From Paraspadella gotoi (lineage: Eukaryota; Chaetognatha): DNA of 64,000 bases. Each line of letters begins with the position of its first letter. Position 1 is the stretch's first letter. Shown piece after piece: positions 13,783 through 25,700 of this stretch. The position numbers and the translations under genes were made by a program. The stretch covers positions 17,850,087-17,914,086 of the forward strand of contig CM119266.1 of the NCBI GenBank assembly GCA_051294375.1, given 5' to 3'. The notes under the pieces were generated by a model. That model was not told the origin of the DNA and did not search any database. It saw only the letters and a list, made by a program, of their open reading frames with translations.

Positions 13783-16700
13783 ATGAGCTCGAAATGCGTG
13801 AGCGTCTTTGACTGCGAGAGTCAAACTGAGCCTTCAGAAAACTGGCCAGTCTCTTCGATTCACGAGCTGCTTCTCTACGCTCAGATCTTCGCTCACTCGG
13901 GAGGATCTCTTCCTCCAGGTGATCGTCGGGTAATTCTTCGAGGTTGTCCTGTTGATCAGATTTTTCATCTGACCATTTCGCCATTCGCCCTTCAGGGTGG
14001 TCGTTGCAGACGCTGGATCGTCTGAGTCTGGATGGAGTCGAGCACGCTGAAGGCGTCTGTTTCACTTATGCTTCCATCGACAAACGAACTTGGGAGACGC
14101 TTTGGCTCAAGACGATTGTAATCGCCAAATCCCCAGATAGAGACTTCAGGATTTTTCAACAGGTAAGTTAAATGGAAAGAGTGTGGCGGTATATTCACAC
14201 CGCCTATCGGCTCAGAGGGGGAACGCGTTGCTTTACGTTCCATCTAGTGTTTCCTTAACCGTTAATTTTTCTACATCGTCGGTTAACCGCTTAAAATCGA
14301 CTTTTTTAATCGTTAACGGTTAAAAAGTTAAGAGATAAAGTTTCCTTTTGAACTTCTCTGCTTAGACTGAGGTAAAGTAAGTAGTGCAGAATACATTTTT
14401 TTCAAATGTGGTGCTTGTGCACCTGTTGCATAAAAAAACTCATTTTTTAAAAACTTTCATAGAGCTTTATGCTGATTTGTTTTTACTTATCTCAGCCCAC
14501 AAAAATTTAAGGATACGGTCCCTTGAAAGTGCGACATAGGTTTTCATGAATATTTTCCGCTGAATATTTAATAAATAATGAATGAAAAGTAGAATTGAAT
14601 ATTTAGAAACTTTTTTTATATCAAAACGTCCTTAAGAAAAAGGGTCATTCAATTCAACTTCAAAATAGGCTAAAATGGAGTACAAATTCAGAAAGCTGAG
14701 CTCCTGGCGATTCCGAAAATGTATTCACTTTATGCATTTGATGCATTCTACCCCATTTTATATCGGTTTTAATTATAATATAAAATAAAAGAAACCTATC
14801 TGAAGAGTTGCAGGTCAAATGAAAAGGCCAATCCATCTGATATTTTTTATGAATTCTTTATTACTGAATTAGAAAAATGTAATAGAGAGACATTTTTAAA
14901 TTTCAACTTGTATCCTTGAAAATCAAACGTTTTTAAACTTTAACCCTGAATTCTTTCTAACTGGAACGCGTTTATCAAAATGTCTCTCTATTACATTTTT
15001 ACAAATGTTTTTAAGATTGCTAATCAAATTTTTAATTCAATATTATTGCAGTCGTTTAGGCTGCAACTCTTCAAATTCAGTGTAGATTCATTGTAGCTCG
15101 AATTTCTTTACCATCTATTTAACTGAAGATTTTGTTCATGACTGGAAAACCAACAGAGTAACGAGATTAATTGTTTAATTCTCCCCTTCTAAACTATCCC
15201 ATACCGTGTTTTAACTTCTTACCTAGAATTTTTTAACAACCAGATTGAAAAACAAATCTTTAAAAAATGTGCTTACCCATTTAACTTAACAATTTTGTTA
15301 TTTACCCATTTAAAAAAAATTATTGAAAACAGAATGAACACAAATAAATAAGAACTTATTTCTTTGTGATTACTGATGACTATAATGTATTTCTCGATAT
15401 ATTAGCTCTAACACATCAATGATTACGTATTGTTATGCTGAATGACCTTTCCTCTTAAAAATCAGGACGGGCGATGCCACTTTTTGTAAGTCATAAAAAG
15501 AACTAAAGATTGATCATGAGTCTCGCCAAATTAAGACTCGTAGATTGACAAGAGAATAACAAAGTTTATTTCTTTAAACGGACATGTTTCGACTCTCCAA
15601 AAAAGTCTTCATCAGCGCAATGTGAATTTTAAAATTTTTGCCAAACATTATGATGGACGGAAAGGAAGAGAGAGAAAGCGTCCAACAAAGAATTGAGTAA
15701 AGGATAGTGTTGTGGGTGAGGACAGCTGAAGGTAAGAACAGGAGAGACAGAGAGAGAGAGTGAATAGAAACGAAGTAAGGTCATTTGAGAGTTAGTAGGG
15801 AACAATGTTTGGAGAAAGCAATACATTTAGGTAATGTACAACAATAGTAAATGGAAAAACTAAAATAACGAAAACAAATTTAAAATTAAGTATAAATTAA
15901 AAGTGTTTAAAGAGTAAAATAGAAATGAATATTAGTAATAGTGAGATATTAAGAGAAGAAAAATTGAAAAGAGCTCTAAATAGAACTGCCCCCCCCCGGT
16001 AGGACAAAGGAAAGGCATGGCCGGAGTGCTTAGGTCATTGGCGAGTCAGAGGCTGAAAAGACAGTGGAGTTGAGTTGACGGATTTGGGGTCGGGCAGTGA
16101 TCTTTTTGGAAAAATGCCCGTCGAAACATGTCCGTTTAAAAAAATAAATTTGGTTGTTTGTAAACAAAAACAAACTTTGTTTTCTCTCTCAATAAATAAA
16201 TAATAAATATAAACACTTATATTTATATAAATAAAAAAGAGAAAAAATTCTCTAAAAACATAATAAGTAAAAAAACTAATATATTTTTACCAAAATATCC
16301 TAATTGGAAAAAAAAAATTTAACCAAATTTTTAATTCCTTTATGGAATATTAATTCTATATCGGTCCGCCTCGCCACGAAATGCCCTTTTGTTCGCGCTA
16401 GTCGATAGATCGCGCGTTTATCAGAGTAAGAAAAACGAACAAAAAAACATCGATAGATGAAAAAAAAAGAGAATCCAGGGGGAAGCCGTCACGTGACCGG
16501 CCTCGACCAATGGGAGCCCGGCAAATCCCAAGCCGGCTCCCTCCCTCATCCGGGTATACGAAAGCCTCAAACGTCCCTAGAAGGTCCCGGAGGGCGCCCC
16601 ACGCGACGTCCCTGCAGTAGAAACGGAAGAAGGTCTCGCTCCAGACCAATCTCCCGCGCGTAAGAAGACGCGAGAACCACGCGCGAGCGAAGGCTTCTGA

Positions 16701-19700
16701 AACCGCCATAGCGTGTGTCGACCCCGGGCGCAGAAGCATCTGCCTCCAAAAAGAGCTCCTTGAGAATGGAGGCGAAACGCTGCGTCGAGAGTTGACGAAA
16801 AGGCGGCGCGGGGTGCAGAAAAGAAAATCGTGCGGCGGCGCCAATTCCGAACGAAGAGAGCCAAATGCGCGGCGCCTGAACCGGGCAACGATCCGAGAGC
16901 GGCAGCGATCGAGACGAGACGCCGGACCCATGTGTCCGACCCTGTCCGTCCCGAGAGTCGATAGAACCAGACGAACGTGATCTGCCGCTAAGGGAGGAGA
17001 GCCCGTGTCGCAACAGAAGAGAGACGATCTCTGAAGGGCGACGAACTGACGCTAAAGCGACGAGAAAGAGCGAGCGTCGTAAGATCCCTCGGCGCATCGG
17101 AAGTGGCGCCGAGTCGAGAATGCGTAAAACCGAGGCCGCATTCCACGTGGGGAAAATCCGACGTGAGGGAGGGCGTCTCTCGAAAACTCCCTTGAAAAGG
17201 CGCCAGACCAAAAGAAGCTCTCCAACCGGCGCTCCCCCCAGGGGGGGAGAGAAGCTGAGATGGCCGATCTGAGCTGTACGAGAGGCCCTTCTCGCACGGA
17301 AGACCGAGATATCGTAGAACATCCTCTAGAGAGGCTTGAGATCCTCGAACTTCTCTATCTGAAGGAAGTCGCAGAAGGAGCACCAAGCTCTGGCGAGGAG
17401 CTCTCTGGTAGAGCCTCTCCAGCTGTCAACGATGACGGAGAAGGTGGAGTCGACGATGTCGGAGAGATTGTGGCACCGCCTAAAAACCTCCAGACGACGA
17501 GCCTGAAGCGATCGCCGCCGCTCGGTGGCGGAAGTCCGGACACGAGGTCGACGACGAGGTTGTTCGCGCCGGAAGGCGCCTTGCGTCCAGAAACCGAAGG
17601 AAAAAGGAGGCTCTGAAACACTTCTGAGCCGGCCAAAACGGGTGATCAGGAGAAGGGAGCCCCTCGCCTTCTCCAGCTTGCGGATCACCATCATCAGCAG
17701 AGGAGGGGGAGGAAGAGATAGGCCAGGTCAAAGACCCAGCGTTGCGCCAAGGCGTCTATCCCCTCCGCCTCCAGCGTCGCCTCCCAGGCGAAAAAACGTG
17801 GAACTTGAGCCGACCGGGGGTCGCGAAAAATCGATGCTGGGGAGACCGAAGATGTCGACCATCTGGCGGAAAACTCTCGGAAGGAGTTTCCAGTCCGCCA
17901 CCTTGCGGCCCCTCGACGCCGCGGCCGTGATGAGAATCTCCTCCGAAGAGAGATGGACTCCTGCTGCAGCCCCGACGAAGGCAGGTGAGAGAGACGAAGC
18001 TGTCCGTCTTCCAAGAATGGACGCGCCGTGGAAGGAAGCTCCGAATCGTTGGAGGAAGATCCTCAAACTGTGAACTCCTTCACAAAGAAAGGGAGAGGGC
18101 ATCCGCAGTCGACCAGGTTCCCCTCGACAGTTGGCCCTGATGGAGAAACCCCACTCCCTCGCGACGAAGCATCCGTCGTCACCTCCAGCGTGCAGACCTC
18201 CGGGAGGAGGTCGTCGATCGGAGCGAAGCACTGTCTGGAGAGAGGGCTGCGATCCATCGCAGCTCCTCATCGCCGGCGAGTGGAGAGGAACAACGCGGTC
18301 GAGATCCTTCGACTTGTAGACACGATAGACGTCTCGTTGAATCCTCGAAAACCTGCAGCGTAGTAGCAGCGGTACTGCAAGGACGCCGCCGTCAATGGCC
18401 AGAGCTGAAGGCACTGACGAGCACGTGGTGCGGTCGTTGGCAAGAATTCTCCGCGAGATGCGAAGTAGAGTGAAGTAATTCGTCTCCAGGAGAGACGCGA
18501 TAGAGAGTGGGTATGAGGGCTGTCCCACAAACCGAGGAACAAAGCTCTGAGAGGGACAAGCTCGACTTCTGAAGGTGGATGATGAACCCCGCCTTCTTGA
18601 GTAGCCACACCGCCTTCCGAGTGGCTCGTCGACAATCGTCCACCGAGGAAACCAGGATCAAGATGCCGTCTACATGAAAAAAAGGCATAGAATCCCCAGT
18701 GGGCGGAGCCAAAGCACTAAAGGGCCTCGTCGTCTTGGTGAAAGCCAAGGGCCCGTCGCGCAGAGGCCGAAAAGAAGGACTCTGTACTGGTAGAGGCGGC
18801 CTTCCAAGGAAGCGGCAAGATTTCGGAAGATCCTCGTGGATCGGAGAAGGAGAAAAGCATCTCGGAGGTCTACCGAGGCACCCCAATCGCCTCGTCGAAA
18901 CATCCTTCGTACGTCCGGGGCTCCTTCCCTCCGGAAATAAGGCGGCGAAAGGAACGAGAGTTGAGCTCTTTAAGTTCAAAATCGGGCGCCAGCCTCCATC
19001 TTTCTTTCGTAACGAGGAAAAACATGGAAAAGAAACCCGGAAAACCGGGACTACCTCGATGGCGTCCTCCCCCAAAGCCGCCGCAATCTCCGCGTCGACC
19101 AAGGCGTCTCGGTCCCCAAAGACGGTGTCGCGTCCGAGGGAAGATGGAAGCGTGCTGGAACCGCTTCGCCCCTCGAGGCGAAAACCGAGAAGTTATCGAG
19201 AATGGGCGACGTCTCGGCAACGAGCGTCGTCCAAGGGGTTGAAGGAGACGAAGCCGACCTCCGACGGGGACTTCCGGAAGAAGCGCCGGCGTGGAAAGGT
19301 CCGTGTCGAGACTCGAGCCCATGGGTGGATCCAGGCCTAAAACCTGGCGGTCGACGAGGCGGCGACCGCGAGGGAGCGTTTCGAGTCATTCGCCGGGATG
19401 CGAATCCCGGCCTTCCCGTCTCCCGACTTGTTGCGGGGAACAGACTTCTTGGTCCACTTGCGCTTGAAGGAAGACTCGAGCGGGAATGAGGGCGCTTGTC
19501 GGCAGCGGGTTTGGCGCGAGCGACGTTTCGTAGAAGCGCGAATTGAGCGCCGATTCCACCTGCGCTTCCTGAATACCAAAAAGGAAGATGCGGTGGGCGC
19601 GGAGCGAAAAGGCGTGCGCGGAGATCCTGCGGCGCCACAGCGAGTATTTGGCGGCGGATCTCGCCGACTGAAAGGTTGAGGGACGCCGCTTGAATAAGAG

Positions 19701-22700
19701 CCGCGTCGCGAAGCGGGCGGCAAGGGCGTCGACGCCAGCGCTGACCTATTTCTGGACGAGCCGGAACGGAGAGCCTCCTTGATGCCCGCAGCTCACGCAC
19801 ACATGGACTAGGCATATGGCAGGCGGTAGCGCCGTTCTCCTGCATCGCACGTGAGGAGAGTAGCCGCGTTATTCCCCTTTGGAAAACGCCGACTCGAATG
19901 AGCGGAGAGGCACGTGTCCGGCGTCGGAGCGGTGAACTCCGGAGGAGAAGCGACGTCGATCCAGTGGCGTTACTGCCGATCGCTGGGCGTCCCAGCGAGT
20001 TCCAGTTGGCCGTGGGAAGACCCCTTCCCCAACGCAGCGAAGAGAATGCCACATGTAACGAACCTGGAACCGGCGCTGACCTGCTCGTGGGCAGGGAGCC
20101 GTCGAAAACCGCCGACGTCGTCATCCGAAGACGAAACTTCTCCCTCCTCCCCGAATCGGAGAGTACTTGGCGTCCGGATCCGGCACTGTGTGGGATCGAT
20201 GACGCTTGGGTAGAGGCGAGACTGTGTGACGGTCCGAGGCGGGCGCCCGATTCGAGAGGGGGCCGCCTACTGGAGTCGGAACAGCATGGAAGGAATTCGA
20301 GACTCGTCAAACGAGGCGAAGCGTAGTGGAGAAAAACCGGACCGATATGGAATCGTCACATGTAAAAAAACGTAAGCGGTAAACAAATTAGCGCGAGAAT
20401 TAAACGTAAAAAACTCCCGAACCCCCCCCCCTCCCTTCTCCCCACCCTTTCCCAGCCACGCCAAAGCCACGAAAAAACATGGTAGGAGACAAAAAGGCGG
20501 ACGGTGGGATCGTGGCGAGGCGGACCGATATAGAATTAATATTCCATAAAGGAATTAAAAATTCTCATATCGGTCCACCTCGCCACGAATGCCCCATGCC
20601 AAGAGGCGGAGGAAAGCGGTTATTTCAATAAAAATATTTCGATCGATCAGACGAAATAAAAATTCTACAATTCCAAAAATCGAATAATTCGAAAAAAGAA
20701 AGAAAGAAATAAAGGAGAAACAAAAGAGGGAGGCGAGGCGTTTGAAAAAACGAGCTAAAACCCCCACTACGCCATCTGGCGGGAAAAACTCACCGCCCCA
20801 AAGCGTCGAAACGCCGCTGTAGACTCGCGGCGAAAATCGTCGAAATCCTTCCTAAAGCTGTTCAGTGACGAAATCATCGTCGTAAGGACAGACTCCAGTC
20901 CTCTGGTCTCGTCATCCGGCAGTGGGGGATGATCAGACCGGCCGCCACTAGGTCCGAGAGCAGCGAGAGAGGGCGCCTCGGACTAAGCCCCACCGCTCGG
21001 CCGGGCAACGGAAGGTGCGGTTGGTACGGGCGAGTCCCCAAAACCGACGGAATCGGGCTGCCGAAAACCACGGTAAAGGGGAGGAGGAAGGCGGTGTCGG
21101 TGGGCAGGTGGCGGCGGGGCGAGACCGCTCGGTCTCCCTAGGACCTCTCAAGCCCCCGAGGGATCTCCAGTCCCTCTCTACGTTTAGAGACATGTCCGAA
21201 CGTTTTCGGCTGTCAGACTTCTTGTCCGAACGTTCGTCTCTACTTGATGACTTCTAATGAGCGGGTTCGAACGTAGAAATACGAGAAAATCGTGAAAAAG
21301 TCAAGAAAAAACCAAAATCAGTAAGGAAACAACCGAACTAGATGAGGCCGAAAAAAGAATTGAGGCTTTCGTATACCGCGATGAGGGAGGGAGCCGGCTT
21401 GGGATTTGCCGGGCTCCCATTGGTCGAGGCCGGTCACGTGACGGCTTCCCCCTGGATTCTCTTTTTTTTTCATCTATCGATGTTATTTTTGTTCGTTTTT
21501 CTTACTCTGATAACGCGCGATCTATCGACTAGCGCGAACAAAAGGGCATTTCGTGGCGAGGCGGACCGATATGAGAATTTAACTGTTAAAATTAAAAAAT
21601 TAACGGTGAAGTTAAAAAAATTTTAATCGTTATTAACGGTTAATTTTTAACGGTTAAGGAATCTCTAGTTCCATCCACAGTCTAACGACTAACCTCTGTT
21701 GGCAAAACAAGACCGTCCTAGGGTAACCGCGCCAGTGGCATGCGGCGCCTGAGGGTCGGAAGCCCCTAAAGCCAAGAGTGAGATGCCCCATCCCAATGGG
21801 CATCACAGGCAACCTGGCTGTTGCCATTAGAGTTTCTTAATGGCTAAATTTTAAATTCACCGACCCATTATTTAAGGTCTGTTTGGGTTAAGGAATTAAA
21901 GTTTTTAAAATAATAATTATTAAATTATTAAATAAGCTATCTTATCCTTTACTTTATCATATTATTACTAGTATACACTGCGGCGCAAAAAAAAGAAGAT
22001 ACTTGTTAGCTTTAAATAAATGCCCCCATTATTTAAAAAAAAAAAAAAAAAAATTATAGCTTTTTTAAAAAGTCGGTCTGAAAACGGAATTGGGAGGAAA
22101 AAGTGATTTTTGGAGTTTAAATTTATGATACTTCTTTTTCTGACTGATGATAAAAGATTGTTTTTATCTCGTCAGACGGGCTAATTCCCTGACTTGGGCG
22201 AGATGTTAATTCGTTTCTGCTTCTTTTGACCGTAGTCGTCGTCACTCCGTGTTAACATTGAAAATAGCTCAAGTGTGTAACCATATGAAGTTGAAAATTT
22301 AGATATGGCTTCTCATCATTGAGGTCTTTTAAATTGTTATGTTTCATATTCCTACACTCATTTGTTTGCTTTATTTACAAAACAATTTTTATATATATAG
22401 AATTCAGCTCTGCAGCGGCTGTCCAATTTCTTTCTTTTTCTTTCTATCTCTTTTAATTATATTTTGCTCCTTTTTTTATGTCGCAGCTTTTTCTGATTCG
22501 TTTAAAAACGATTTCGCAGCGGCTGTCCATCTTCTCTCTATCTTTCTCTCTCTCTCACTCATACACACATTTGTTTGTTTTTATTTAAAATGAATGACTC
22601 ATCGCATCAATGAATGACTATCATCGGGTCAATGAATACTTATCGCATCCATCATTTGGTAATCATCGCATCAATATTTGGTTAACATCGCATCAATCAA

Positions 22701-25700
22701 TCAATTACTATTACAATTATATTTACAATTACTATCCCTACAGATAATATATGCTGAATTTGTTCAGCCAATTTTATATTATAAACATTTTATAATAGGG
22801 AAAAGTAATTGACTCTAAAAAAAATTAATTTTTTTTTATTGTCGCAATCGCTTAGCGTTTGTGACAATATTGTAACGCTTTTGCGCATAAGTGGCGTCGG
22901 CGTCGTTGTTGTCGTCGGCATTCCAAATTATATATCGCCTTTTTTATGATTAAATTTGGGTGTATGAAGCTGAAAATTTATATACAGCTTCTCATCATCG
23001 ATGTGCTTAAAATTGAGTCTGGACAGTTATTAAATATGTTTTGTTTACGTTTTTTTTCTCTTTTATTTTTATATTTCTTTCTCTCTCTCTTTTCTCTTTT
23101 AATTACATGTCTATCTCCCTCTCTCTTTTCCCTAGTCACTGATTCATAGAGAAAGGGGAAAAAAACGAGTCTGCAGCGGCTTATTCTTTTTCTCTCTTTT
23201 CTCCTGCTGCTTCTGCTGCTGCCTTTTGATTTCTTTCTCTGCAGCTGGCTCTGCAGGGGCTTATTCTTTTTCTCTCTTTTTTCCTGCTGCTTTTTTTGTT
23301 TATAAATTAATTTTCTTTTCTCAAATTTGATTTTTTTAGTATCAAAATTTGTCGTCAATCCAGATTTTTCTTATGCGATTGCGACGATCCTTATGCTTTT
23401 AAGATTTTTTTTCTTCGATTTTTTGTGCCAATCGATTTTGACGTCCTATAACTTTCGAACGCTTTGCTCGATTTTATTGGGACTTGGACCAATTGCTTCA
23501 TCTTTCAATAAACTTTGTTTTATGTTTCTATATCTTAGTAGAATACGGTTTTTTTCGAGTTGAAAGAGTGTCTTCTTTTTTTTGGACCAAAAACAATCAA
23601 AATAATAATCCTTAATCATTTTAATGCTTATATTAAAGTATTCTTCCTTATATGCCATTCCTTTTCATGTCAATATTCCAACGCCTTCTCTTCCCAGTCC
23701 GCTTACCCGAACGATGATGCTGGTCTCCTCTGTACAATCTTCACTCGGAGCCGCGGCGCCGGCGCTGTCGCCGCCGCTGCCTCGAAACCCCAATCCACCG
23801 TCGAGACTCGAAAAGTCCTCAACTTTGGCGATGTCCTCTCTCTTTTGGTCCACAACTCCACGTCTTCCTCCTCCTCCTCCTTCTCACGAGGCGAAACTTC
23901 CCTCATGGATCTCAACCTCAAGACGCCCGAACCTTACGTCCCCAATCAACACAATTCCCACTTGACAGGCTATCCTTGCCCGCCCACGCCCGTCTTTCCC
24001 GATCCTCCCAATCTCGACTGCCTCCTGCCGTCGCTCCCGCCTTCTCTTCCGCCTCCCACCGAGACTCTTCAGAGCCGGGTCGGCGACGAATCACAAGCGG
24101 AGGATGACGTCATCAGCATCGACGAATCTAATCGCGGACTCGTCATCGACGAATCCACGCACGACGAGGCGCCGCTGTCGCCGGCAGAGTCGAGGCGGTC
24201 TTCGCCAAGTTTGCCATCGCCGCTGGCGGGGGACGAGGTGATTCATGCCCATGGCGGCGAAGTCGGCAGAGAATCTCAAGTCCGCGTGGAACAAGGCGAC
24301 CCGGACGAAACGATCGAGGCTGATCCTCAACTCGATAAAACTCCCAGATTTTCCAGCCCTAAACTCGACAAAAAGTCCTACTATTGCGCAATTTGTGACA
24401 AAAAATTCGTGTGGAAAAAAAGTTACGATCAACACTTAAAGGTTCATTCGGGAGTGAAAGAGTTCGGGTGCGCTCGATGCGATCGCGCCTTCTCTCTGAA
24501 GAAGCAACTCGTTCGTCACTTAAAATCCGCCCACAAGATCGAGAGTCGTCACGCCTGTCATTCCTGCGACAAGATCTTTATGTTGGAAACGGATTTGGAA
24601 TTTCACCTCAAATGTCACGGACCCAAGAAAGTCTTTAAGTGTCCCTTTTTGTCCGACGGGGATGCTCGCTGTTCCAAATCATTTTCCTCCAAGAGTCTCT
24701 TGGAAATTCACGTCCGCGTTCACACGGGAGAAAAACCCTTTAAGTGTCACTTGTGTCCCAAATCCTATCAACAAAATCAACACCTAAAGGAGCACCTTTG
24801 CTCCCACACTGGAGACTATCCCTTTCTCTGTGAACTCTGTTCCAAAGGATTCAAATCACAGGCGCAGTTGACTTTGCATCTCAAAGTTCACGCGGGAGAT
24901 AGAAAGTTTATTTGTCAACACGAAGGATGTGTGAAATCTTACGTGACTCGTTCCTTGTTGACGAAACATGTGAAAACCGTCCATCTGGGAGAAAGACCTT
25001 ACCATTGTCTCTACTGCGATAAAACTTACCCCAAAATCTACGATCTCAAAAATCACGTTCGCTCTCACACGGGCGAGCGGCCGTACAAGTGCGGTCTCTG
25101 TGGTAAAGACTTTGCCCACAAGGTCGTTTGGCGACGCCACCTTAATCTCCACGAAGCCAAAAGTAAAAAGGCGTCGGGCGAATCAGGTGACGCGACAAAT
25201 GGGACGATGCAAGACCGCCTCGATCCCGTAGATTGTCATCACAAAAACGTCGAAGCCCACACCGATGCCCACACGGACGCCCATACGGACGCTCACCACG
25301 ACGATGCACCCTACTCCGGGGAACGCACCGATTGCGCCTACGACGTTCATTGGAGGCGACAAGAGATTGAATCTTCTTTCAGACCGGAAGTGGTGGTTCC
25401 TCCTGGCAAAGAACGAGACGAAGACCGCGAATTAGATCATCTTCATCCCAAATATCGATATTTACGAAAGGAAAATCTCTACACGCCCTCCACCGTCTCT
25501 ATCTACTCGACGACCAACGACGCCGCTTGTCAAGAAGCGCCGTCGGCTTTGGATCCCGTGGGCGTGGTCGTCGCTCAAAACGCGGCGGCGTCGCGATTCG
25601 CTTCCTTAGAATCCGAATTTCGTTTCTCGCAACGAAATTCCGCTTACGAGTCGGCGCCGGCCTGCGCCGGTATGAGACCTGCGTTGTCATCGTCGACACC

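Larger units (their letters stand above)
16326..21582 (-). mobile_element. DIRS-type tyrosine-recombinase retrotransposon (decayed)
   Basis: Terminal inverted repeats of about 213 bp (16358-16570 and 21360-21572) are nearly identical. An internal complementary region at 20510-20590 joins the complement of the left tip to the complement of the right tip, which is the hallmark of DIRS elements that replicate through a circle. On the minus strand I recognise, in order, a possible gag, reverse transcriptase, RNase H and a tyrosine recombinase, all broken by frameshifts. The element is GC-rich (roughly 60% by eye) against very AT-rich surroundings. It lies inside the hAT-like shell. The matching empty region near 62930-62990 helps place its edges. 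Confidence 0.85.
14245..21667. mobile_element. hAT-like transposon shell carrying nested insertions
   Basis: An 8-bp duplication, GTTCCATC, flanks the insert (14237-14244 and 21668-21675). The ends are inverted: TAGTGTTTCCTTAACCGTTA on the left and, reversed, TAGAGATTCCTTAACCGTTA on the right. An 8-bp target duplication and TAGNG termini fit the hAT superfamily. Subterminal TTAACGGTTAA motifs recur several times. I see no transposase, so the shell is non-autonomous. Another copy begins at 62858. Inside this one sit the TTAA MITE, a Penelope-like unit and a DIRS element. Confidence 0.75.
14182..21835 (-). repeat. SINE-related repeat split by a 7.4 kb insertion
   Basis: The left piece, 14182-14244, starts TGTGGCGGTATATTCACACC. 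The right piece, 21668-21835, continues with CATCCACAGTC and ends in the GGCTGTTGCCA edge. Together they rebuild one copy of the repeat seen whole near 63440-63711. The break is explained by the hAT-like insertion at 14245-21667, which duplicated GTTCCATC. Confidence 0.8.

Noticed and set aside
16457-20326. Many plus-strand ORFs across the DIRS element
   Set aside because: They are products of high GC content (few stop codons) opposite the minus-strand coding segments and carry no motifs.
16358-21572. First read as a cut-and-paste DNA transposon because of long inverted termini
   Set aside because: The coding segments are reverse transcriptase, RNase H and tyrosine recombinase, and the internal complementary region is diagnostic of DIRS elements.
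22143-22175. CTGATGA followed by a GATAAAA...TTTTTATC stem near 22145
   Set aside because: The sequence after the stem is TCG, not GAAA; no hammerhead core.
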